DNA from: a virus
Virus record (IMG/VR): IMGVR_UViG_3300035698_009362
Location: 1 to 24,251 of that record
Length of the DNA: 24,251 nt
Reading direction: 5' to 3' (one strand)
The translations under genes and the position numbers were made by a program. Shown in pieces: positions 1-6,657 of the stretch (within the stretch, counting starts at the first letter, position 1; each line of letters opens with the position of its first letter). A model generated the notes under the pieces. It saw nothing but the letters and a program-made list of their open reading frames with translations. It did no database searches and had not been told where the DNA came from.

Positions 1-78
1 ATGATGAACGGCGTCGACATCCCCGTATTTATCATCGCCTGCGAGTATCCACACTTAACTATTAGGAGTGTTACATAG
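1..78 (+). CDS. C-terminal tail of an upstream gene, or 25-codon ORF
   Basis: The frame is open from the first base of the window to a TAG whose last G is the first base of the next gene's GTG start. If complete it would begin with the two ATG codons at positions 1-6, but no ribosome binding site can be seen because the window begins there. The overlap with the next gene fits the dense packing of this cassette. The 25 residues are not recognisable and no function is assigned. Confidence 0.35.
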   Translation: MMNGVDIPVFIIACEYPHLTIRSVT

Positions 79-380
79 TGCCCATTGGACCATTCATCGC
101 TGAACACTGGAAACTGCTTGCGGCAGGGTTCGGAGCTTCACTCTACGTTTTTAGAAATGCTGGTGACCACCCGATTTCGGCGCGTCTGTTGCAAGTCGGT
201 ATTTCGTCCAGCTTGGGTGCTGCCACTTTTGAAAGTGTCGCAATTTGGGCGGGAGCGCCGGAGGAATTTATCTTAATTGGCGTGATCGTGCTGGGGTACG
301 CGGTCCTGGATACGGTAACAAAAATAGGACGTGATCCCGATTTTTGGAAAGAGATCATTAAAAAGAGGTTGGATAGATGA
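78..380 (+). CDS. Holin-like small membrane protein
   Basis: This 100-residue protein has two or three hydrophobic stretches (about residues 8-25, 38-58 and 62-80) and a charged C-terminal tail (KEIIKKRLDR). That is the usual size and layout of a phage holin, which accumulates in the inner membrane and opens it so that endolysin can act. The GTG start is preceded by AGGAGTG at 64-70, a good Shine-Dalgarno at normal spacing. Its stop overlaps the next ATG (ATGA). The holin call rests on topology and on position just upstream of an endolysin and spanins, not on a recognised family; another small phage membrane protein is possible. Confidence 0.6.
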   Translation: MPIGPFIAEHWKLLAAGFGASLYVFRNAGDHPISARLLQVGISSSLGAATFESVAIWAGAPEEFILIGVIVLGYAVLDTVTKIGRDPDFWKEIIKKRLDR

Positions 381-874
381 CCACTATTGTTCGCCAAACC
401 TTACGCCACCATAACAGGCCGACAATCTGGATCGTGCTGGGCATCATGGGGGCGATGATCCTGCCCACGATCCTGATGCCGCACCTTTGGATCAACCTGC
501 GATCTGTGCATGTGTCGACGGATCGCATCGGCGCGGTTGTGGTTACGGCAGACAGGTCAATTAGGACTGATTTTTGGGGCGATTTTTCGGTGTCAGTTCA
601 CCGCGAGGATGGTCGTTTTGTGTGTCAGGGCACGCCAGTCGCACCCTTCAAATATCACGCATCGGCATCAAAAGTGACACCGGAAAACCCAAAAGCCAAC
701 CTCGCCATCATGTCCTTGGAAAAGTGGCTAGGCGGGCGCGCACCGATTGATGAATGCGTGCGTCAAGGTCTGCACGATGGCGTTTTCTACCTCGTCACTT
801 GCCACATGAAGGTGCAATTCGGAGTGGCAATAGCGCGACGGTGCGTTCCTAGCAATCTGTTTGGAGTAAGTTGA
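377..874 (+). CDS. Single-TM phage protein of unknown function
   Basis: This 165-residue protein has a basic N-terminus (about residues 1-14), one strong hydrophobic segment (about 18-40), and then a soluble domain of about 120 residues with several cysteines (FVCQG, IDECV, LVTCHM, ARRCV). The pattern suggests an inner-membrane-anchored protein with a periplasmic domain that may form disulfides. It begins inside the stop of the holin-like gene (ATGA) and ends directly against the endolysin start, so it is translationally embedded in the lysis cassette. An accessory lysis or antiholin-type role is conceivable from position only. I do not recognise the family. Confidence 0.65.
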   Translation: MTTIVRQTLRHHNRPTIWIVLGIMGAMILPTILMPHLWINLRSVHVSTDRIGAVVVTADRSIRTDFWGDFSVSVHREDGRFVCQGTPVAPFKYHASASKVTPENPKANLAIMSLEKWLGGRAPIDECVRQGLHDGVFYLVTCHMKVQFGVAIARRCVPSNLFGVS

Positions 875-1495
875 ATGGGTAAAAGTGACATAATGATTTG
901 GCAGAGCGCCATGGCTGAACCGGGTTTTTATACCGGGTCGATTGATGGTGACTTTGGTCCCGGCACCCGGCGCGCCTCGTTTGAGGCGGCGAATATGCGT
1001 GACAGCTGGGAGGAACCCAATGAAGCAGGCCGAGCGGCGCTGACCATGATCAACGGTCAGGCTACGCGCAACAAGCCAATTACAGACAATCTGCGGGAAA
1101 AGCTGATCATGGCTGCAACGGCTGTCTACGGGGCCAACTGCAAAGTGGCGGTATATTCGGGCGGGCAGGATCGCGCAGGCCAAGGCAACCGGCGCACCGG
1201 ATCTGTGCGGCATGATGACTTCGGGCAGGGAGGTCGCGCGGCTGACTGCTACATCTACGTCGATGGGCAAAAGATCGCAGGTGTCGAACTGGCCAAGCTT
1301 GATCAATACTGGCTGGCCATGGGATATGGAGGTTGCGGGCTGGAAATGGCCACGGGCGGCATTCACCTGGACGAATGGACAACACCGCCCAGCGGTGGCG
1401 GCATGTTCTGGACCTATAAATATTCGGACGGCAAGCCGTGGGGCGCAACAGTGCGGGGGATGCTTGTTGCAGGGCATCGCGGGGTGAAGCCGTGA
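875..1495 (+). CDS. Endolysin: peptidoglycan-binding motif plus peptidase M15-like domain
   Basis: This protein degrades the cell wall at lysis. Residues about 5-42 match a short peptidoglycan-binding module (YTGSIDGDFGPGTRRA). Residues about 75-200 look like a zinc D-alanyl-D-alanine carboxypeptidase/M15 domain: SVRHDDFGQGGRAAD supplies H113 and D124, and GGIHLDEW supplies H164, the usual His/Asp/His zinc ligands. The hydrolysed bond is probably in the peptide stem or cross-link. No signal peptide is seen, so export depends on a holin. The ATG follows the upstream stop with one-base spacing, and GGAG at about 863 serves as ribosome binding site. At 206 residues it is a normal size for this family. 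Confidence 0.85.
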   Translation: MGKSDIMIWQSAMAEPGFYTGSIDGDFGPGTRRASFEAANMRDSWEEPNEAGRAALTMINGQATRNKPITDNLREKLIMAATAVYGANCKVAVYSGGQDRAGQGNRRTGSVRHDDFGQGGRAADCYIYVDGQKIAGVELAKLDQYWLAMGYGGCGLEMATGGIHLDEWTTPPSGGGMFWTYKYSDGKPWGATVRGMLVAGHRGVKP

Positions 1496-1623
1496 TGCGC
1501 CGCCTGATCAGTGCCATTCGTCGCGAGATTGCCAGCGATGCAATCACCTATTCGGTGTTGCTCGTGTTTGTTGGGATTGGCGTGGCGCTGAGTGTGGCCG
1601 TTGTCATGGCGGTGTGGAAATGA
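1495..1623 (+). CDS. 42-residue single-TM protein of the lysis cassette
   Basis: A basic amphipathic N-terminus (MRRLISAIRREIASD) is followed by one long hydrophobic helix (about residues 18-40). The ATG at 1495 overlaps the endolysin stop as TGATG; an in-frame start at 1438 would lie deep inside the endolysin gene and is less likely. The stop overlaps the spanin ATG. This could be a pinholin-like or antiholin-like peptide, or a small accessory membrane protein of lysis. Only topology and context support that. Confidence 0.6.
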   Translation: MRRLISAIRREIASDAITYSVLLVFVGIGVALSVAVVMAVWK

Positions 1624-1955
1624 TTGCCCGGCTCGCTCCGTACATAATCGCCGCCCTGATCGCCTCAGTCGGTGTCTGGTGGGTCATGGGCCTAAGAGCA
1701 GACAACGTGGCCCTGAATGCCGACAACGCCCGCCTGACGCGCAATGAGGCTGTCTTGCAGGGCGGTATCGACCAAGCCCGTGAGGCCGCAACCGTTGCCG
1801 CTGCTTATGCTCAGTTCGAGCGGGGCAAAACAGCCGAAGCCTCGGCCACAATCGAGGCCATCGGAAACCTGAACCTTGGGAGTTGTCTTGATGAAAAGCT
1901 TGATCCTGACCTTGCCGATATTATTGGGCGCAGGAATGTGCGACCCGAAGATTGA
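1620..1955 (+). CDS. i-spanin (Rz-like inner-membrane spanin subunit)
   Basis: This 111-residue protein has an N-terminal membrane anchor (about residues 5-24, LAPYIIAALIASVGVWWVMG) followed by a predicted coiled coil rich in Ala, Asn, Glu and Gln. That is the standard layout of inner-membrane spanins, which bridge the periplasm and help fuse inner and outer membranes in the last step of Gram-negative lysis. I chose the ATG at 1620, which overlaps the upstream TGA, over an upstream GTG at 1614. The o-spanin gene starts inside its 3' end in another frame, the classic Rz/Rz1 arrangement, which strengthens the call. Confidence 0.8.
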   Translation: MIARLAPYIIAALIASVGVWWVMGLRADNVALNADNARLTRNEAVLQGGIDQAREAATVAAAYAQFERGKTAEASATIEAIGNLNLGSCLDEKLDPDLADIIGRRNVRPED

Positions 1956-2130
1956 GTATGTGCCGATCGAGCGCACGGTGCCTGCCGATCTATTGTTGCC
2001 GGTGCCTATCTCTGATCGCAGGGCTGAAACCTATCGGGATCTGGCCAACCTGGCGACCGAGCATTTGAACAGTGCGCAACTCGCCAACGCCAAGATCACG
2101 GCGCTGGCAAAAATCGTTGGGCCGCAATGA
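1891..2130 (+). CDS. o-spanin (Rz1-like lipoprotein)
   Basis: This 79-residue protein starts with a short signal peptide (MKSLILTLPILLGAGMC) whose Cys at residue 17 could be lipidated. Next comes a Pro-rich stretch (VPIERTVPADLLLPVP) typical of o-spanins, and a helical tail. The first 65 bases overlap the i-spanin gene in a different frame. The lipobox is imperfect (Met precedes Cys), and Asp follows the Cys, a residue that in Enterobacteria tends to hold lipoproteins at the inner membrane. I chose ATG 1891; a TTG at 1876 is in frame but would spoil the signal peptide. The stop overlaps the terminase ATG. Confidence 0.75.
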   Translation: MKSLILTLPILLGAGMCDPKIEYVPIERTVPADLLLPVPISDRRAETYRDLANLATEHLNSAQLANAKITALAKIVGPQ

Positions 2131-4490
2131 CCATCAAGCCATCCAAGCTAGAGTTGAATCGCTACATCAAATTGCTGGAATATGAACTGGCATTGGTCGA
2201 AGCCGAGGATAACCTGATCCGGTTTGCGGAAGTGACCATGCCTGTTGAAAAGGCAATGGATGATGCGTCCAAGACCAAATACGACGCGGCAGATCATCAC
2301 CGCTTCATGGCGGGATTGATGGAAAAGGTTGAGCGCGGCGATACCCGCAAGGTGATCATCAACACAGCCCCACGCCACGGTAAGTCTGAGATATGCACGC
2401 GGCGCTTGGCGGCATGGTACACAGGCCGTCACCCAGAACGCGACATTGTGATTGCCACCTATGGCGCTGATTTTGCCAAGGACTTTGGGGGTGAAGTGCG
2501 TGAAATTATCCGATCCCAACGGTTCAAGCAGATTTTTCCCGACTATGAGATAGAAAAATATGCGACCGACCACATCACCAACAAAGATGGCGGAAACCTA
2601 TATTTCCTTGGCCGTCGGTCGCCTGTGACGGGGCGCGGCGGTGATCTGATCATCGTGGATGACCCCACCAAGGATGATAAGGAAGCGTCCAGTGGAGATT
2701 TCCGTGAAGATTGCTGGCAGTGGTTCACGCAAACACTTTTGACCCGGCGCCATACGGACAAATCTGCCGTGGTGATTACACAGTGCATGACTGGTGAAAC
2801 CCGTGTCTCATTGCCGGATTGTTCGACTGTCGCGCTGTCAGATATTCGCGCGGGCGATATTGTCGCCACCTATGACAACGGACGCCTTTCATCTGCCAAG
2901 GTCACAAAATGGTCTAATCAAGGCCCAGACAACATCTTTGCTGTAACCATGAAATCAGGACAAGTTGTCAGGGCAAATGCGAGGCACCCGTTTCTCGTAG
3001 AAAAAGATGGAACGCTAGAATGGCGGCGAATGGATACGCTAAAGCCGGGAGAAAATATCCTCCGGGCCATCATGGGAAATGGAAAGGCGTCACCTGCAAA
3101 TCAGATGGATGTGACCAACCAGCAAAATGTAAGGGGTTCTGCAACTCGCACTACAACAAGGATAGATGGGAGCGAGGCGTCAGGCCGCCATCTGTCAACC
3201 CTGTCAGCCGCCGCAGGGCGCATTTGCGGGCGCGATATGGCATTGAATTGGAGGACTACGACAGGATGCTTGTTGAGCAAGGTGGTGTCTGCGCTATCTG
3301 CAAAACCCTGCCCGACAACTTACCCGAACATTGGGAGCAGAAGCTATGCGTCGATCATTGCCATGGTCACGGTAAGGTCCGCGCCCTCCTCTGCAATGAC
3401 TGCAACTACATTGTCAGGAAGCGACACACGCCAGAACGGCTTGAGCGCGCCGCCGAATACCTCCGAGTTCACGCCTGACGAGATAGTCAGTATTGAACCG
3501 GACGGGGTTGAGGACGTGTTTGATGTGACTGTAGATCGAACGGAAAATTTCATCGCAAACGGTCTGGTCAGCCATAATACCCGCTGGCATGAAGATGATA
3601 TCGTTGGTCGTCTGACCGATGAATCAAACCCCGTGTTTTCAAAGAAGCTGCGTGAAGGGTTCGAGATATTCAATATTGCAGCCATCGCGGAAGAAGATGA
3701 TCCCATGGGACGCAAACCCGGTGAGCCGCTTTGGCCAGATCGCTTTGGTAGTGAATATCTCGAAGAAATGCAGGAAGCGAACCCCGCGGCCTTTGCCGCC
3801 CTCTACCAATCAAACCCTGTCCCTGAAAGCGGCGTGTTTTATCAAAGGGAAAACCTCTTTGAGTACGATGCGTCCGAATTACCGGATTGTTTGACGATGT
3901 ATGCGGCATCTGATCACGCAGTTGCGACCAAGAACATCAACGACAGAACCTGCCTGATACCCTACGGGGTATGTGAGCGGGGCGATGCTTGGATCATGCC
4001 TGACGTGATCTGGGACCGGATCAGATCAGATGATGCGGTTGAGGAAGTTCTGAACATTGTGACCCGCTACAAGCCGGTGTTCTGGTATGCGGAAAAAGGC
4101 CAGATCGCCAAATCCATTGGACCATTCATTGAAAAGCGCATGGCAGAAGAAAGCCTGTACGTCCCATTCATCATGCACCCGAACGTGGCTGACAAAGTGC
4201 AATTTGCCCATTCCGCCCGCGCGCGGTGTGCCCAAGGTCGTATCCGCTTTCCCCGCTGGGCACCGTGGTGGCAGAAGGCCAAGATCGAAATGCTCAAATT
4301 TCCCAATGCCCGGTTTGATGATTTTGTCGACACCGTATCAATCATCGGGATGCGGATGAATCAGCACCACGGTCCTGGCGCCCATCTGGTTAAAAAGGCG
4401 CCGACAGAAGGCACATTCGGGGCACTCAAAGAGCAATTCCGTGCGCAAGATCGCACAGCACGCGCCAAGGCCGCGCGGGCCGGGTGGTGA
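2127..4490 (+). CDS. terL: Terminase large subunit interrupted by an intein
   Basis: This is the ATP-driven DNA packaging motor and nuclease. The ATPase domain has Walker A APRHGKS (81-87), Walker B LIIVDD (174-179) and the coupling motif QTRWHEDD, which is split by an intein between Q219 and T485. The nuclease domain follows, with candidate acidic metal ligands at D596 (YAASDHA) and D731-D735 (FDDFVD). Of 787 codons, 265 belong to the intein, leaving a 522-residue mature terminase, normal for the family. The gene overlaps the o-spanin stop by ATGA. Packaging should depend on splicing, because the insertion separates the two motor motifs. No small terminase gene is recognised nearby. Confidence 0.93.
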   Translation: MTIKPSKLELNRYIKLLEYELALVEAEDNLIRFAEVTMPVEKAMDDASKTKYDAADHHRFMAGLMEKVERGDTRKVIINTAPRHGKSEICTRRLAAWYTGRHPERDIVIATYGADFAKDFGGEVREIIRSQRFKQIFPDYEIEKYATDHITNKDGGNLYFLGRRSPVTGRGGDLIIVDDPTKDDKEASSGDFREDCWQWFTQTLLTRRHTDKSAVVITQCMTGETRVSLPDCSTVALSDIRAGDIVATYDNGRLSSAKVTKWSNQGPDNIFAVTMKSGQVVRANARHPFLVEKDGTLEWRRMDTLKPGENILRAIMGNGKASPANQMDVTNQQNVRGSATRTTTRIDGSEASGRHLSTLSAAAGRICGRDMALNWRTTTGCLLSKVVSALSAKPCPTTYPNIGSRSYASIIAMVTVRSAPSSAMTATTLSGSDTRQNGLSAPPNTSEFTPDEIVSIEPDGVEDVFDVTVDRTENFIANGLVSHNTRWHEDDIVGRLTDESNPVFSKKLREGFEIFNIAAIAEEDDPMGRKPGEPLWPDRFGSEYLEEMQEANPAAFAALYQSNPVPESGVFYQRENLFEYDASELPDCLTMYAASDHAVATKNINDRTCLIPYGVCERGDAWIMPDVIWDRIRSDDAVEEVLNIVTRYKPVFWYAEKGQIAKSIGPFIEKRMAEESLYVPFIMHPNVADKVQFAHSARARCAQGRIRFPRWAPWWQKAKIEMLKFPNARFDDFVDTVSIIGMRMNQHHGPGAHLVKKAPTEGTFGALKEQFRAQDRTARAKAARAGW
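2784..3578 (+). mobile_element. Intein (terminase codons 220-484)
   Basis: This protein-splicing element lies in the terminase frame. It begins with Cys (CMTGETRVSL, block A) and has a block B-like GQVVRANARHPFLV with the conserved His. It ends with block F/G features (VFDVTVDRTENFIANG then LVSHN), giving the penultimate His and terminal Asn. The next extein residue is Thr485, a valid nucleophile. Excision restores VVITQ-TRWHEDD, a perfect terminase motif, which fixes both boundaries. The block B Thr is Asn here. The splicing parts are about codons 220-310 and 450-484, together the size of a mini-intein. The 140 codons between them make no sense as protein in this frame because they carry an endonuclease gene in the -1 frame. 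Confidence 0.93.
3020..3478 (+). CDS. HNH homing endonuclease (Endonuclease VII family) nested out of frame in the intein
   Basis: This 152-residue protein is read in the -1 frame relative to the terminase. It has a small zinc-knuckle region (C26, C31, C37, C41, H44), a linker RARYGIELEDYDRML, and then a complete Endonuclease VII core: GVCAICK (C91, C94), LCVDHCHGHGKVRALLC (D112, H113, H115) and CNDCN (C125, C128, N129). A free-standing nuclease of this type would cut an intein-less terminase gene and drive homing. The ATG at 3020 has only a weak upstream GGAA. The frame is already open from 2918, so a -1 frameshift product fused to the N-terminal splicing domain is also possible. The TGA falls just where the C-terminal splicing domain begins. 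Confidence 0.88.
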   Translation: MAANGYAKAGRKYPPGHHGKWKGVTCKSDGCDQPAKCKGFCNSHYNKDRWERGVRPPSVNPVSRRRAHLRARYGIELEDYDRMLVEQGGVCAICKTLPDNLPEHWEQKLCVDHCHGHGKVRALLCNDCNYIVRKRHTPERLERAAEYLRVHA

Positions 4491-4537
4491 TGTAACCATT
4501 TACCACTGGTATCTGATTATCCAAAGGAGCCCTACCA

Positions 4538-6622
4538 ATGGATGAGCAAGGCACGATGCAGCGCGGCGATAAGAACGATATTGCTGAATCCCGTGAGGCA
4601 GAGGTCAAGCGGATCATCGACGCCGTAAAAGCCGACGCAAAGCATTGGGAGTATGCCTTTGCGCGGATGAAGGATTGGCGCCGTTTTGCCCGTGGCTACC
4701 AATGGCCCGGAACGACCAAGCAGGACATGTCAGACGCAGACCGCGCCTATGTGGTCAACGTCACCATGCGCCATATCCAGCAACGCACCGCTGCGATCTA
4801 TGCCAAGAACCCGCGTTTCCGGTGGCGCAAATCCAAAAAGATGCTGTCTAAAGTTTGGGATGGCACGCGTGAACAGCTTGAAATGGCCATGCAGGCTATG
4901 GCGCCGCCCGCGCCGCCTATGCCAGACGAAAATGGGTTTGTTGCACCGCCAGCGCCACAGCCTGATGAACAAACCATGATGTCCGCCCAAATGATCATTC
5001 AGGACGCCATGCAGGCGCGGGCCGCGTCCGACAAGAACCGCAAATTGGGTGAAACGCTGTCGGTACTCTACGAATATCAGATCAAAGAACAGACGCACCC
5101 GACCAAGAAAATGATGAAAAAACAGGTGCGGGCTGCGCTTACAAGCGGTGTTTCTTATATAAAACAGACCTTTCAGCGCGCTACGGAACTTTCACCAGAT
5201 GGCAAGAACGCCATCGCTGATCACATGGAGAGGTTGGCGGAAATTCAGCGTCTTGCCGAGGATCTTGATCACGGCGAATTTGACGAACACGATGCTGAAA
5301 TGGAGCAACTTACGCAGTTGATCAAATCTATCGAAGCGTCAGAACAAATCATCCTGCGTGAAGGTCTTGCACTGGATTACCCGGACAGCCGAAACATCAT
5401 CCCCGACCAGAACCTTGAATATCTGCCGGGGTTTGTGGGGTGTGATCGGGTGACGGAGCAATACTGTTTGACGCCAAATCAGATCAAGAAAATCTACAAT
5501 GTCGATGTGACTGACAGCTATAAGAAATACACGATCACCGACACTGATGGACCTCAGCCCGATCGAGAAGGTGCGCGGGTCTGGGAAGTTTGGGACCGAA
5601 CAACCGGCTTGGTCTGCACAGTTTGCGATGGGTATAATGATTATCTGGTCGAGCCCGACGAACCTATCACCTACACCGAACGGTTCTTCCCGTGGTTTGT
5701 GCTGGCCCCCAATGCAATGGATGACAGCGAGGATCCGTTTCCGCCATCCGATGTGGAACTGGTGATGTGTCAGCAGATGGAGATAAACCGCGCCGGTGAA
5801 TCTCTACGCGATCACCGATATGCAGCGCGCCCCGGTCACGTTGCCGCCCGGAACATTCCCGATGCAGATCAAAAAACTATTTCTGGCCGCGCTGCGCATG
5901 ACGTGGTTGTGCTGCAATCGCTGTCTCAAGGCGAGAAAATATCGGACCTATTCCAAGCATTCCCCACCAGCCCCATTGATCCGAACCTCTACAGCACGGC
6001 GGGGTCATTTCAGGACATATTGCGGGCGGTGGGTACACAAGAGGCAAACTTGGGCGGGGCGTCTGGCGCCACAGCGACAGAAAGCAGCATTGCCGAAAGC
6101 AGCCGACAGTCCGTCCTCGCCTCCATGATGGATGAGTTTGACGAATTGCTAACCGAAATGGCGCGAGCCGGTGGGCAAATCCTACAATTGGAAATGTCAC
6201 CCGATCAAGTCTTGGAAATTGTTGGTCCCGGTGCGACATGGGCCGATATGTCGCGTGAGCAAGTAGCCAAGGAAATAGAGCTCGAAGTGATTGCCGGGTC
6301 GTCTGGTCTGCCAAACCAAGCGGTTGAGGTTCAGATCATCGAACGCTTGTTCCCGCTTTTGATCCAGATGCCAAACGTCGATCAGGAATGGGCTTTGAAA
6401 AAACTGCTCACAACGCTTGATGATCGCATGGATTATGAGGACGCCATTAAAATGGGCGAACTGTCCATCACATCTTTGAACGGGCAATTGCAGGGGGCCG
6501 CAAATCGTGGGTCAGCACCTATGGCGGCGGGCGGCGGGGGGTCTAACGCCCCTCAACCACAGATGCCCCAGCAGCAGGGCCCACAGGCGTCGTCCGTTCC
6601 TGTAACCGGTCCCCCTATGTAA
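4538..6622 (+). CDS. Portal (head-tail connector) protein
   Basis: This 694-residue protein follows the terminase and precedes scaffold and capsid genes, the position of a T7-type portal, which forms the ring for DNA passage at one capsid vertex. Its helical N-terminus includes WRRFARGYQWPG. A Pro/Met-rich insert (about 120-145, MAPPAPPMPDENG) and a long charged helical segment (about 215-275) are inserted relative to small portals. The later part contains YSTAGSFQDILRAVGTQEAN and SGATATESSIAESS, typical of podovirus portals. The C-terminus is Gly/Gln/Pro-rich low complexity. AAAGGAG lies just upstream of the ATG. The call rests on order, size and general resemblance. Confidence 0.8.
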   Translation: MDEQGTMQRGDKNDIAESREAEVKRIIDAVKADAKHWEYAFARMKDWRRFARGYQWPGTTKQDMSDADRAYVVNVTMRHIQQRTAAIYAKNPRFRWRKSKKMLSKVWDGTREQLEMAMQAMAPPAPPMPDENGFVAPPAPQPDEQTMMSAQMIIQDAMQARAASDKNRKLGETLSVLYEYQIKEQTHPTKKMMKKQVRAALTSGVSYIKQTFQRATELSPDGKNAIADHMERLAEIQRLAEDLDHGEFDEHDAEMEQLTQLIKSIEASEQIILREGLALDYPDSRNIIPDQNLEYLPGFVGCDRVTEQYCLTPNQIKKIYNVDVTDSYKKYTITDTDGPQPDREGARVWEVWDRTTGLVCTVCDGYNDYLVEPDEPITYTERFFPWFVLAPNAMDDSEDPFPPSDVELVMCQQMEINRAGESLRDHRYAARPGHVAARNIPDADQKTISGRAAHDVVVLQSLSQGEKISDLFQAFPTSPIDPNLYSTAGSFQDILRAVGTQEANLGGASGATATESSIAESSRQSVLASMMDEFDELLTEMARAGGQILQLEMSPDQVLEIVGPGATWADMSREQVAKEIELEVIAGSSGLPNQAVEVQIIERLFPLLIQMPNVDQEWALKKLLTTLDDRMDYEDAIKMGELSITSLNGQLQGAANRGSAPMAAGGGGSNAPQPQMPQQQGPQASSVPVTGPPM

Positions 6623-6657
6623 GCCTGCCCCTATCTTTACAGGCCAGGTAGGAAAAC

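Noticed and set aside
728-1477. 249-codon reverse-strand ORF opposite the endolysin
   Set aside because: It is fully antisense to two well-supported genes, its His/Cys/Arg-rich text has no domain, and no ribosome binding context was seen; it is a shadow of the endolysin frame.
1-2126. Small terminase gene
   Set aside because: None of the proteins before terL has the helix-turn-helix plus oligomerisation pattern of small terminases; the 165-residue protein is membrane-anchored. Not called.
6623-6644. GCCTG...CAGGC hairpin between portal and scaffold genes
   Set aside because: Only five base pairs with a 12-base loop and no T tract; too weak to call a terminator.
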